Assembly (NCBI GenBank): GCA_035509315.1
Contig: DATJLS010000033.1
Span: 1-64,000 of the forward strand
Origin: JAKAWQ01 sp035509315
GTDB taxonomy: Bacteria; Pseudomonadota; Alphaproteobacteria; Acetobacterales; Acetobacteraceae
Reading direction: 5' to 3'
DNA length: 64,000 nt
Position 1 is the stretch's first letter, and every line of letters begins with the position of its first letter. A model generated the notes under the pieces. The model searched no databases and had not been told where the DNA came from. It saw only the letters and a list, made by a program, of their open reading frames with translations. A program made the position numbers and the translations under genes. Positions 8,114-16,743 of the stretch are shown piece after piece.

Positions 8114-9001
8114 GTGATCCTTCACCCGGGCGATGAAGTGGCGCTCATCCTGCCCGCAGCGCAACTGCCGGACGCGGAGGCCGGGCTGCTCGAGGAGGCT
8201 GCGGGCCTGCTGGAGAGCTGGGGTCTCCGCGCGACGATGCGTGCGGAACGAGCGAACCATTTCTATCTCGCCGGCACGGACGCGGCGCGTGCGGCCCATC
8301 TCCAGGCCGCGCTGGCCGATCCCGCCATCCGCGCGATCTTCGGCGCCCGCGGCGGCTATGGCAGCATGCGGCTCCTGCCCTATCTCGAATCCGGCCTTGA
8401 TCCCGTGGAGAAATTTCTCGTCGGGTTCAGCGATATCACCGCGCTGCATCTCGTGGCGGCAAAGCTCTGGCCGCGCGTGCGCGCGCTCCACGGCCCCAAC
8501 ATCGCCTCACGGCACTTCCTCGGGGATAGACCGGAAACGGAACGAAATCGCGTGGCCCTGCGCCAGGCGCTCTTCGATCCCGATTACCGCGTCAAGGCGC
8601 CGGTGATCTTCCTGCACGAAGGACGAGCCTCCGGCCCGCTCATCGGCGGCTGCCTCTCGCTCATCGCGGCGATGCTCGGCTCGGGATTCGTTCCTGATAC
8701 TAAAGAATACATCCTCTTTCTCGAGGATGTGCGCGAGGCGCCCTACCGGATCGACCGGATGCTCGTGCAGCTCCGCAATGCCGGAGTTTTCTCAGGCGTT
8801 GCCGGCGTGGTGTTCGGCGAGATGCAGGAATGCAATGACGATATCAATGATCTTCGCGAGATCATCCGCGACGTTTTGGCCGAATTTTCCTTCCCGATCG
8901 CCTTCGGCCTGCCGGCCGGGCATGGACCGACGAACATCGCCCTGCCGCTCGGCTCGCGAGCCGTGCTCGATTCCACGAAGGGCTGCTTTCTTCTCGCGTA
9001 G
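8114..9001 (+). CDS. S66-family LD-carboxypeptidase / MccF-like peptidase
   Basis: A 295-residue cytosolic serine peptidase. The Ser-Glu-His triad is visible: nucleophile Ser in GFSDITALH, Glu in LFLEDV and His in GLPAGHG. LD-carboxypeptidases trim murein tetrapeptides to tripeptides during wall recycling; the related MccF branch detoxifies acyl-adenylate antibiotics. The FGARGGYGSMRLLPYL segment is typical of both. The GTG at 8114 is the first start after an in-frame stop region and has only a weak ribosome site, which falls inside a long inverted repeat. It is monocistronic and convergent with moaB. Confidence 0.85.
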   Translation: MILHPGDEVALILPAAQLPDAEAGLLEEAAGLLESWGLRATMRAERANHFYLAGTDAARAAHLQAALADPAIRAIFGARGGYGSMRLLPYLESGLDPVEKFLVGFSDITALHLVAAKLWPRVRALHGPNIASRHFLGDRPETERNRVALRQALFDPDYRVKAPVIFLHEGRASGPLIGGCLSLIAAMLGSGFVPDTKEYILFLEDVREAPYRIDRMLVQLRNAGVFSGVAGVVFGEMQECNDDINDLREIIRDVLAEFSFPIAFGLPAGHGPTNIALPLGSRAVLDSTKGCFLLA

Positions 9002-9070
9002 AGCGAATAAATTCGAATCTGGTTTCAGATCTCGAAAGCAAAGGCTCCGCCGCGCGGCGCGAATGGATTT

Positions 9071-9113
9071 CAAAGGCTTTGCCTTTGCTGGAGCGCAGGG
9101 GCGAAGCCCCTGC
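9071..9113. terminator. Two back-to-back hairpins between convergent genes
   Basis: Hairpin 1 has arms 9071-9077 and 9081-9087 (CAAAGGC/GCCTTTG, three-base loop). Hairpin 2 has arms 9095-9102 and 9106-9113 (GCAGGGGC/GCCCCTGC, three-base loop). They lie between the S66 peptidase (+) and moaB (-), where a bidirectional stop of transcription is expected, but neither side has a proper T-run, so they may instead be a small dispersed repeat. Confidence 0.5.
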
Positions 9114-9161
9114 CCTTCAACAAAATGAACTTTATCTTCTCGAATCCCGAAGAATGCGGAT

Positions 9162-9710
9162 TCACTCCGCCGCGCCTTGGCGGTGCTCCATCAGCCTTGG
9201 CATCAGCTCGACGAGGTTGCAAGGGCCGTGCCGCGAATCGAGCTGGAAGAGGAGAATTTCGTCCCACGCATCCTTGACCGCGCCGGTGCTGCCGGGCAGC
9301 GCGAAGAGGTAGGTGCCCGAGGCGACGCCGCCCAATGCGCGCGACTGCATCGTCGAGGTGCCGATCTTGGCGTAGCTCAGCATGCGGAAGAGCTCGCCGA
9401 ATCCCTCGATCTTCTTGTCCAGCACGCGTTCGAAGGCTTCGGGGGTGACATCGCGGCCGGTGACGCCGGTGCCGCCCGAGGTGATGATGACGTCGATCGC
9501 GGGGTCGGCGATCCAGGCCCTGAGCCGCGCCTCGATGCGCGCGGTGTCATCCCGTTCGATCGTGCGTGTGACCAGACGATGCCCTGCCGCGACGATCCGT
9601 TCGGCGAGCGCATCGCCCGAGGTATCGTTCTTCTCGGTGCGCGTGTCCGAAACCGTCATCACCGCGATGTTCACGGGGAGGAACACGCGGCTCTCATCGA
9701 TGCCCGCCAT
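9162..9710 (-). CDS. moaB: Molybdenum cofactor biosynthesis protein B
   Basis: A 182-residue MoaB/MogA-fold protein for the adenylylation/molybdopterin steps of molybdenum cofactor synthesis. The family motif TSGGTGVTGRDVTPEA and the C-terminal ALPGSTGAVKDAWDEIL that form the molybdopterin-binding pocket are intact, and the length is normal. The ATG at 9710 has GAGGAG eight bases upstream. It lies 51 bases downstream of the lytic transglycosylase, so it is probably in the same transcript, a housekeeping association rather than a functional one. Confidence 0.93.
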   Translation of the reverse strand: MAGIDESRVFLPVNIAVMTVSDTRTEKNDTSGDALAERIVAAGHRLVTRTIERDDTARIEARLRAWIADPAIDVIITSGGTGVTGRDVTPEAFERVLDKKIEGFGELFRMLSYAKIGTSTMQSRALGGVASGTYLFALPGSTGAVKDAWDEILLFQLDSRHGPCNLVELMPRLMEHRQGAAE

Positions 9711-9761
9711 GCGCCGTTCTCCTCAAGCCGAAGCGGGCAGAAATGTGGGGAAGGAAGCCGG

Positions 9762-11600
9762 TCAATGCAACGCGAGGGAGGCTTCCGCCATGCCGCCGGT
9801 ATTCGCCTCGGCGGCGAAGCGCGGGAAACTCCCTTCCGCCAGCGCATCGAGACTCGGCGAAGGCAGGCCGAGGCGCATCGCATAGATCCAGGTGTAGGTG
9901 AGCGCGCACTCGACGAAATGGCGTGTCCCGCCGTTCGGAATCGCCTCGATGAAAAGGAGCGGGTCGCCGCCGTCCCGGATCGTCCGCGCCCAGCCCTCGA
10001 AGGCGTTCGGCCCGACATTGTAGCTGCCGATCACGCGCAAGAGACCGTCCGCGACATCCGGCTGCTCGGAAAGATACTGCATATAGCGCTGCCCGAGCGC
10101 GAGATTGGTGCCCGGATCGTCGAGATCGTTGCCCCAATGGCCCGATGCGGCGGCGGCGGCCACCGGCTCGAGCTGCATCAGGCCGCGCGCCCCGGAGCCG
10201 GAGACAGCGCCGGCATCGAAGTTCGATTCGAGGCGCGTCAGCGCATAGACGAGCGCAGGATCGATTGTGAACCCGCCCGCCGGGGAGAGCGAGGGCATCG
10301 GCATCGCCGGCACACCGGCACGCCGCTGCCCCCCCGCGCCGGCGGAGAGCAGCGAAGCAAGCCGCGCCGCAAGCCCGGGCAGCCCGGCCCGGGCGGCGAC
10401 GAGCATGACGGAACGGCCGAACGGATGGTCATTCTCGATCCGGGGCCAGAGCGTCGCGAGCTCCGCATCCGCGAGCGCCGGCTCGCCCACCTGGATCAGG
10501 GCGAAGGCGCGCCAGCCGGCGGCCGTTGCGGCCACGGCATCGATATCCGCCTCCCCAAGCGTCGCGCGGCCATCGGCGCCATCGCCCAGCGGATAGGGCC
10601 CGAGCCCGAGCACTCGCCCGGCGAGCAGGCCGTAGAAGGTGCCGCGCTCTGCCGCCGCGCGCTCCATCCAAGGCAGCCATTGGCCGGGTTCATGGAGATA
10701 GAGCGCGGCCCGTGCCGCCCAGAACGAGGCGGCGGAGATCAGGGGCGGTTCAGCATCCGCGGCCCGGGCGGCGGCGCGGAAAAAATTGCCGGCGGCCTCG
10801 ATGCTGCCGAGCCGCCAGGAAGCGAGGCCGGCGACATAGGCCGCAGCCCCATCCTCCCCGCCCGCCTCGTCATAGGCCGCGGAGGCGACCGACAATGCCT
10901 GCTCGTCGCGGTTGGCGACGAAGAGGGCACGCGCGACGATCGCCTTCATCGCCCCGGTATGGGCGCGCGTGAGGCCGCTGATCCCGTTCACCATCGAGAG
11001 AGCCGAGCGTGTCTCGCCATCGCCGGCGCGGTCGGCCACGGCGACGGCGAAGGAGGAGACGCCATCCGTCTCCGCCTCCACCGGGTCGGAGAACGCATCT
11101 GCCGATTCCGGCACCACCGGCAAGGGAGGCAGGCCGGAGGCGACCGAAGGCGCCGGCGGCATGGAGGCGCCGCGCGGCAGCTTGCGCGCGAGCAGCGCAT
11201 AGATCGCCGGCGCGGGCGCCTGATCGCCGAAGCGGTTCAGCCAATCCTTGAGTTCCGAGGCCGAGGTGACCGTGTAGGGGCCGAGATAGCGGTCCGCGAG
11301 GATGCTGCCGAGGAGGGTCTGGTCTGAAAGCCTGGACGTTGCCCATTCGGCCTCGGCGATGCGACCATGATCCTGGAGGGTGAAGATCCGGCGCACGAGT
11401 GCTTCCTGGCTTGGCGCCAGCGGCTCGGGCAGGACCACCTCAGGCCCGTTGGGAGGAGCGGTGCGCGGAACCGCCATCGCGGTTTGCGGCGCCGGCTGTG
11501 CCTGTGCAGCAGGGATCGCGGCCCCCGCGAGCAGCGCGGCCCCGGCGATCATGGCCCGGGCGGCGTTCAGGCGGGAGAGCGTTCGACCGATCCCTCGCAT
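9762..11600 (-). CDS. slt: Soluble lytic murein transglycosylase
   Basis: A 612-residue periplasmic enzyme that cleaves peptidoglycan glycan strands to 1,6-anhydro-muropeptides. It has a signal peptide (hydrophobic AMIAGAALLAGAAIPAAQAQ, residues about 16-35), a long alpha-helical U-domain region and a C-terminal SLT domain: catalytic Glu in YALTRLESNFD, then SGARGLMQLEPVAA and SYNVGPNAFEGW. Length and order match the Slt70 family. The ATG at 11600 is preceded by TAGGG. It overlaps nothing and leads into moaB. Confidence 0.92.
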   Translation of the reverse strand: MRGIGRTLSRLNAARAMIAGAALLAGAAIPAAQAQPAPQTAMAVPRTAPPNGPEVVLPEPLAPSQEALVRRIFTLQDHGRIAEAEWATSRLSDQTLLGSILADRYLGPYTVTSASELKDWLNRFGDQAPAPAIYALLARKLPRGASMPPAPSVASGLPPLPVVPESADAFSDPVEAETDGVSSFAVAVADRAGDGETRSALSMVNGISGLTRAHTGAMKAIVARALFVANRDEQALSVASAAYDEAGGEDGAAAYVAGLASWRLGSIEAAGNFFRAAARAADAEPPLISAASFWAARAALYLHEPGQWLPWMERAAAERGTFYGLLAGRVLGLGPYPLGDGADGRATLGEADIDAVAATAAGWRAFALIQVGEPALADAELATLWPRIENDHPFGRSVMLVAARAGLPGLAARLASLLSAGAGGQRRAGVPAMPMPSLSPAGGFTIDPALVYALTRLESNFDAGAVSGSGARGLMQLEPVAAAAASGHWGNDLDDPGTNLALGQRYMQYLSEQPDVADGLLRVIGSYNVGPNAFEGWARTIRDGGDPLLFIEAIPNGGTRHFVECALTYTWIYAMRLGLPSPSLDALAEGSFPRFAAEANTGGMAEASLALH

Positions 11601-11738
11601 CCAGCCGCCCTACACGGCGAGGGGGCCCGGAGCAACCCTTAGCGGCGAGACGAATCTAAAAACTGTTAATTCCGCAGCGCAAAACCGACCCTTAGCGGGC
11701 GATTTCGTGCTCACAATTTCGTGAGCATTTGAGATTTC

Positions 11739-12569
11739 TCAATGTTCGACGTCCAGCACGCGCCGCAACGCCAGCAGGTCTGCCCATGCCTCCCGCTTGG
11801 CGGCCGGCGTGCGCAGCAGATAGGCCGGATGGTAGGTGGGCAGCGCCGGAACCGGCTCCTTCAGCCCGGGCACGATCACATTGGTCCAGCTTCCCCGCAG
11901 CCGGCGGATCCCTTCGCTCCGCCCGGTCAGCGCCCGGGTCGAAAGCACGCCCAGCAGCATCAGGCGCCGCGGCCGGACAAGGGCGAGATGGCGGAGCAGG
12001 AACGGCAGGCAGACCGTGATCTCCTCGTCGCTCGGCGTGCGGTTGCCTGGCGGGCGCCATGGTAGAACGTTGATAATCAAGACTTTTTCGCGGTCGAGCC
12101 CGATGCTTGCCAGCATCGCGTCGAGAAGCCGGCCGGCCGCGCCGACGAAGGGCAGGCCGGTGCGGTCCTCCTCCGCGCCGGGCGCCTCGCCGATCAGGAC
12201 GAGGCCGGCATCGGGATTGCCGTCCGAGAAGACGAGGTTGGTCGCGGTGGCGGCAAGGGCACAGCCATCGAAGCCAGCAAGCGCGACGCGCAGCGCCTCG
12301 CGGTCGGTGGCCTGACCCGCGAGCTCCCACGCCCGTGCCGCCGCTTCTCCGCCGCCACGACGAAACGCCCCAAGCAGCGCCGGGGGCAGCGCCGGGGATT
12401 GCTCCCCAGGCGCTCCGTCCGGCGGGCGGGGCGGCAAGAGGTCTGGCAAGGGCGGTGCCGGCCGCAGCCTGTCCTGCGGCGCCTCGGCCAGCGCCTCGTC
12501 GGCCCCCCAGGCCAGTTGCAGGCGGAGCGCCGCGAGACCGTCCTCCGCCCCCGTCCGGCGGGCGGCCAC
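11739..12569 (-). CDS. Uracil-DNA glycosylase, family 4-like, lacking two Fe-S cysteines
   Basis: A base-excision repair enzyme of the uracil-DNA glycosylase superfamily. Motif 1 is GEAPGAEEDRTGLPFVGAAG, the middle is NVLPWRPPGNRTPS and motif 2 is YHPAYLLR, all family-4-like. The four cysteines that bind the [4Fe-4S] cluster in classic family 4 enzymes are only half present: the CxxC near the N-terminus reads FDGC and the CRPPGN cysteine is Trp (LPWRPPGN); the later ITVCLPFL cysteine remains. The start is uncertain: a GTG at 12569 follows the upstream stop by 13 bases, while an ATG at 12659 would overlap that gene by 77 bases. It sits second in an operon with a small secreted protein. Confidence 0.88.
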   Translation of the reverse strand: MAARRTGAEDGLAALRLQLAWGADEALAEAPQDRLRPAPPLPDLLPPRPPDGAPGEQSPALPPALLGAFRRGGGEAAARAWELAGQATDREALRVALAGFDGCALAATATNLVFSDGNPDAGLVLIGEAPGAEEDRTGLPFVGAAGRLLDAMLASIGLDREKVLIINVLPWRPPGNRTPSDEEITVCLPFLLRHLALVRPRRLMLLGVLSTRALTGRSEGIRRLRGSWTNVIVPGLKEPVPALPTYHPAYLLRTPAAKREAWADLLALRRVLDVEH

Positions 12570-12582
12570 GCCTATGGCGCGC

Positions 12583-13056
12583 CTATGATGCGCCGGCCTG
12601 CTGCATCGCGAGGTCGGTGTAATGGCCGGCGCTGACGAGATCATTGCTGCCGAGCGCATTGAGCGCGGCGCTGATGTTCTGGATGAGCGGCGAGCTGTCG
12701 GGCCGGCCGCCGGCGTTGTACGGGACCGAGCGGGTCAGGGCGAGCGTCTCTGCGTTCTCGAGCGCCTCCTGGGCCCGTCCCGTCTGGCCCGCGCTCAGCG
12801 AGGCACGCGCCACCGAGAGATATTGTCCGATGGTCGCGTTCGGGCCGAGGCCGGTGCTCGGGAGCTGCGGCGCGACCGTCGAAGTCGCGTTGCTCGAAGG
12901 GAGGTTGCTCGCCTTGGTCGAATACGGATTGGCCGCGTACGGTGGCCCGCCCGGCTGGGTCAGGGCCTGTGCCTCAGCGGGAGGGGCGAAGGTCGGGGCG
13001 GCCAGGGCCAGCCCTGCGATTGCCGAGCAGCACAGCAGGATCCGTCGCGGTGTCAT
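12583..13056 (-). CDS. Small exported protein of unknown function
   Basis: A 157-residue protein with a clear signal peptide (MTPRRILLCCSAIAGLALA, cleavage about AEA-Q at residue 30). The mature part starts Pro/Asn/Ser-rich and then has helical segments (YLSVARASLSAGQTGRAQEALENAETLAL and a C-terminal LGSNDLVSAGHYTDLAMQQA) that look like one or two TPR-like hairpins. No family is recognised. The ATG at 13056 has an excellent AAGGAGA site. It heads the operon with the glycosylase and is divergent from the ETF dehydrogenase, 167 bases away. Confidence 0.8.
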   Translation of the reverse strand: MTPRRILLCCSAIAGLALAAPTFAPPAEAQALTQPGGPPYAANPYSTKASNLPSSNATSTVAPQLPSTGLGPNATIGQYLSVARASLSAGQTGRAQEALENAETLALTRSVPYNAGGRPDSSPLIQNISAALNALGSNDLVSAGHYTDLAMQQAGAS

Positions 13057-13223
13057 CTCGCTTGTCTCCTTTTTGAGGCAGTGCCACGGCGCCCTGCCGC
13101 AGCTTCCGGTTTGGAATATAGGCGCTGAATATGGACGTGTCGGGGCCTTGCCGCCCTCCCGGCCCGGAGCATAACTGCGGCGGTCGGGATTCTCTCCCCC
13201 GGCAGGGAAGGGTGGCTGGCTGC

Positions 13224-14870
13224 ATGGACGCGGACGACCGCGAATCGATGACCTTCGATGTCGTGGTGGTGGGCGCCGGCCCGGCTGGGCTCGCCGCTTC
13301 CATCCGTCTCAGGCAGATGATGCCGGACGCCACGGTTTGCGTGGTCGAAAAAGGGGCCGAGGTCGGGGCGCATATTCTCTCCGGCGCGGTGATCGAGCCG
13401 CGCGCGCTCGACGAGCTTCTGCCCGATTGGCGGGGAAAGGACGAGCCGCCGCTTGCCACCGAAGCGCGGGAGGACCGGTTCCTTCTGCTCACCGAAGGCA
13501 GCGCGATCCGCCTGCCGACCCCGCCGCAGATGCGCAACGACGGAAATTTCGTCGGCTCGCTTGGCAATCTCTGTCGCTGGCTCGGGAACGCGGCGGAGGC
13601 GCTGGGCGTCGAGATCTATCCCGGCTTCGCCGCCGCCGATCTGATCGAGGAGGATGGGCGCATCGCCGGGATCGTGACCGGCGATATGGGGGTGGAGAGG
13701 TCGGGCGCGCGCGGACCGAACTATCAGCCGGGCATGGCGCTGCGCGCCCGCTTCACCCTTTTTGCCGAGGGTTGCCGCGGCTCGCTCAGCAAGCGCCTCG
13801 TCGCCCGCTTCGGCCTCAGCGAGGGAAGAGAGCCGCAGACCTACGCGATCGGCATCAAGGAGCTGTGGGAGGTTCCGGCGGAGAGGCATCGCCCCGGCCT
13901 TGTCATTCACTCCGTCGGCTGGCCGCTCGATCACGCGACCTATGGCGGCTCGTTCCTCTATCACTGGGGGGAGAATCTCGTTTCCACGGGCTTTGTCGTC
14001 GGCCTCGATTACCGCAATCCCTGGCTTTCGCCCTTCCAGGAGATGCAGCGCTTCAAGACCCATCCCGCGATCCGCGGCCATTTCGCCGGAGGCAGGCGGA
14101 TCGGCTATGGCGCGCGGGCGCTCAACGAGGGCGGACTGCAATCGATTCCCCGTCTCGCTTTTCCCGGCGGCGCCCTGATCGGCTGCGCCGCGGGCTTCCT
14201 CAACGTGCCGAAGATCAAGGGCACGCACACGGCGATGAAGTCCGGCATGCTCGCCGCCGAGGCGGTGGCGGAAGTGCTCGGCAAGCCGGAAGGGGCAACC
14301 CTCACCACCCCCCTCGCCGCCTACGAGGAAAAGCTGCGGCGAAGCTGGGTCTGGGAAGAGCTTGCGCGGGCGCGCAATCTTCGCCCCGCTTTTGCCCGTA
14401 CCGGGCTTTGGGGCGGGCTCGCCTATGCCGCGCTCGATACCTATCTCCTGCGCGGTCGCGCGCCATGGACATTGCGCCATCGCCGCAAGGATTGGGAGAC
14501 GCTCCTGCCGGCGGAGACGGCGCCGCGGATCGAGTATCCGAAGCCGGATGGCGTGCTCACCTTCGACCGGCTCTCGTCAGTCTTCATCAGCAACACGAAT
14601 CACGCGGAGGACCAGCCGTCGCACCTCCGGCTTACCGATCCGGCCCGGGCGATCACCGTCAACTGGGAACGCTACCGGAGCCCCGAGACGCGCTATTGTC
14701 CGGCGGGAGTGTACGAGATCCTCGGCGCCGAGGAAGGAACGCCTCGGCTCGTCGTCAACGCCCAGAACTGCGTTCACTGCAAGAGCTGCGATATCAAGGA
14801 TCCGACCCAGAATATCGACTGGGTCACGCCCGAGGGCGGCGGAGGCCCGAATTATCCGCCGGGCATGTAG
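13224..14870 (+). CDS. etfD: Electron transfer flavoprotein-ubiquinone oxidoreductase
   Basis: A 548-residue inner-membrane-associated flavo/iron-sulfur protein that passes electrons from ETF (fatty acid and amino acid dehydrogenases) to ubiquinone. FAD-binding GAGPAGLA is at residues 17-24, with the quinone-region YQPGMALRARFTLFAEGCRGSL and GAALIGCAAGFLNVPKIKGTHTAM style segments. The C-terminal ferredoxin part keeps the cysteines of RYCPAGVYE and CVHCKSCDIKDPTQN for one 4Fe-4S cluster. The ATG at 13224 gives the normal family length and follows GGGAAGGG; longer upstream frames have no homology. Confidence 0.95.
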   Translation: MDADDRESMTFDVVVVGAGPAGLAASIRLRQMMPDATVCVVEKGAEVGAHILSGAVIEPRALDELLPDWRGKDEPPLATEAREDRFLLLTEGSAIRLPTPPQMRNDGNFVGSLGNLCRWLGNAAEALGVEIYPGFAAADLIEEDGRIAGIVTGDMGVERSGARGPNYQPGMALRARFTLFAEGCRGSLSKRLVARFGLSEGREPQTYAIGIKELWEVPAERHRPGLVIHSVGWPLDHATYGGSFLYHWGENLVSTGFVVGLDYRNPWLSPFQEMQRFKTHPAIRGHFAGGRRIGYGARALNEGGLQSIPRLAFPGGALIGCAAGFLNVPKIKGTHTAMKSGMLAAEAVAEVLGKPEGATLTTPLAAYEEKLRRSWVWEELARARNLRPAFARTGLWGGLAYAALDTYLLRGRAPWTLRHRRKDWETLLPAETAPRIEYPKPDGVLTFDRLSSVFISNTNHAEDQPSHLRLTDPARAITVNWERYRSPETRYCPAGVYEILGAEEGTPRLVVNAQNCVHCKSCDIKDPTQNIDWVTPEGGGGPNYPPGM

Positions 14871-14891
14871 GGCAAATGGCCGCCCCCTCTT

Positions 14892-14915
14892 GTTTGCAGC
14901 CTTCAGGCTACAAAC
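14892..14915 (+). terminator. Hairpin after the ETF dehydrogenase gene
   Basis: Arms 14892-14902 and 14905-14915 (GTTTGCAGCCT with AGGCTACAAAC, one mismatch) lie 21 bases past the stop. No T-run follows on the plus strand, so termination is only likely, not certain. Confidence 0.4.
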
Positions 14916-14963
14916 GAATGGGGCCGTAGACGAACCAGGCCGCAAAACGAAAAAGGAGCGACC

Positions 14964-15023
14964 GTGAGTACCGACAGCCCACATGGCCGCCTTGATAGCG
15001 CTGCTGCCCGCCCCCTGCTATAG
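14964..15023 (+). CDS. Possible 19-residue leader peptide
   Basis: A GTG at 14964 with a strong AAAAAGGAG five bases upstream opens a 19-codon frame ending in TAG at 15021-15023, eleven bases before the ATG of the TPR lipoprotein. The ribosome site is better than that of the following gene, so translational coupling is conceivable. The peptide (Ser/Arg/Ala/Leu) has no recognisable family, and the frame could be chance. Confidence 0.25.
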   Translation: MSTDSPHGRLDSAAARPLL

Positions 15024-15033
15024 GATCGCCCCG

Positions 15034-16743
15034 ATGCCGAATTTGCGCCTGCTGCGCCGACCTTTCCTTCTCGTGCTCTGCCTTCTTTCGGCCTGTGCGG
15101 CCGGTGGAGCTCCCGTCGCAGGCACAGGCAGCAATGGCCGCGCCTATGGCGCCTTCCTCGATGCAAGGTTTGCCGACAGCCAGTTCGCGCTCGGCAAGGC
15201 CGCCCGGTATTACCGCCTCGCTTCGGCCGCCGATCCGTCCGATCCGGTGCTCCGCCAGCAGGCCTTTCTCGCCAGCCTGATGGCCGGCGACGCGGACGTG
15301 CCGGATCTCGCGCGGAGCGTCCCCGACAATCAGGTGGCGATGCTGGTTCTCGTCAACCAGGCGGTGCTCGACAGGAACTGGTCGGGCGCGATCCACCTGA
15401 TTCGCAATCTGCCGCAGGAGGGCCTGACTCAGATCCTCTCCCCCCTCCTGCTCGCCTGGGCCGAGCAGGGCGCAGGGCGGACCGATGCCGCGCTGGCAAC
15501 GCTGCAGCCCTATCTGAGCGGGCCGGAGGCCCGTGGCATCGATGTGCTGCATGCCGCCATGATCGCCGACCTCGCCGGTCGCACGTCGCTTGCCGATCGT
15601 TATTACAGTCTCGCCGAGCAGGGCTTCGCGGTGCCCAACCTGCAGGTTGCTCGCGCCGTCGCGAGCTGGCAGGCGCGCCAGGGCCATCTCTCGGAGGCAC
15701 GGTCAACCATCGCGGCACTCGGTGCCGGTGGTGATGATCTCGCCATGGCGCTTCCCGCGCTCGAGCGAGACGTGGCGACCCCTCCCGTGACGTCCCCGGC
15801 CGACGGGATGGCGGAAGCCTATCTTGCGATCGCCGCGAGCCTCCGCCAGGAGGATTCGCCCGATTTCACGGTGATCCTTCTTCGCCTCGCCCTCACGCTC
15901 CATCCCGACCTGACGCCGGCGCGGCTTCTTCTCGCCGATGTGCTGGACAGCCAGAACCAGTCGCAGACAGCGCTCGACGTGCTCCAACAGGTCTCCCCGG
16001 ACGATCCGCTCGCGCCCATCGTGGAGCTTCGGCAGGCGGTCCTGCTCGACCATGTCGACAGGGTTGTCGACGCGCTCGCGATCCTCAACCGTGTCGCCGC
16101 GCTCCATCCCGACCAGCCGGGACCGTATGAGGTGGAGGGGGACATCCTGCGCGAGCATGAGCGCTGGAAGGAGGCGATCGCCGCCTATGACAACGCCATC
16201 GCGCGCCTTGGCCCATCGGCGTCGGCGGACTGGACGCTCTATTACGATCGCGGCATCGCCTATGACCAGGTGAACGATTGGACGCGGGCCGAGCCGGACT
16301 TTCAGAAGGCGCTGCAGCTCGAGCCCGACCAGCCCTATGTGCTGAACTATCTCGGCTACTCCTGGGCGGTGCAGGGCAAGCACCTGACGCAGGCGCACGA
16401 CATGATCGCCAAGGCCGCGGAACTCAGGCCGAACGACGGGGCGATCCTCGACAGCCTCGGCTATGTCCTGCTCCGCCAGGGGGATACGGCCGGCGCGCTC
16501 CGGTGGCTGCTGCGCGCGGTCACGCTGGAGCCGGACGATCCCACCATCAACGGCCATCTCGGCGACGCCTACTGGGCGGCCGGGAACAGGCTCGCCGCGC
16601 GGTATCAATGGCAGCTGGCGCTTTCGATGCACCCGACCCCGGACGAAGCCGCCAAATTGCAATCGAAGCTCGGCGGGGATTACAGCGATCTCGGCGTGGC
16701 GCCCGCGCCGGGCGCCTCGACAGCCGAGAGCCACAAGCCATAA
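15034..16743 (+). CDS. TPR-repeat lipoprotein
   Basis: A 569-residue protein with a lipoprotein signal: basic MPNLRLLRRP, hydrophobic FLLVLCL and lipobox LLSAC, so it should be anchored in a membrane facing the periplasm. The rest is TPR arrays; clear units are near the C-terminus (YYDRGIAYDQVNDWTRAEPDFQKAL, LNYLGYSWAVQGKHLTQA, LDSLGYVLLRQGDTAGALRWL, NGHLGDAYWAAGNRLAAR). A role in envelope assembly is common for this type but not established here. The ATG at 15034 has AGGA nine bases upstream. Its stop overlaps the proposed ispE start, indicating coupled translation. Confidence 0.88.
   Translation: MPNLRLLRRPFLLVLCLLSACAAGGAPVAGTGSNGRAYGAFLDARFADSQFALGKAARYYRLASAADPSDPVLRQQAFLASLMAGDADVPDLARSVPDNQVAMLVLVNQAVLDRNWSGAIHLIRNLPQEGLTQILSPLLLAWAEQGAGRTDAALATLQPYLSGPEARGIDVLHAAMIADLAGRTSLADRYYSLAEQGFAVPNLQVARAVASWQARQGHLSEARSTIAALGAGGDDLAMALPALERDVATPPVTSPADGMAEAYLAIAASLRQEDSPDFTVILLRLALTLHPDLTPARLLLADVLDSQNQSQTALDVLQQVSPDDPLAPIVELRQAVLLDHVDRVVDALAILNRVAALHPDQPGPYEVEGDILREHERWKEAIAAYDNAIARLGPSASADWTLYYDRGIAYDQVNDWTRAEPDFQKALQLEPDQPYVLNYLGYSWAVQGKHLTQAHDMIAKAAELRPNDGAILDSLGYVLLRQGDTAGALRWLLRAVTLEPDDPTINGHLGDAYWAAGNRLAARYQWQLALSMHPTPDEAAKLQSKLGGDYSDLGVAPAPGASTAESHKP

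Noticed and set aside
9177..11327. A 716-codon rightward frame opposite moaB and the lytic transglycosylase
   Set aside because: The leftward genes are unmistakable and the frame's composition (His/Arg/Gly-rich) is that of an antisense shadow.
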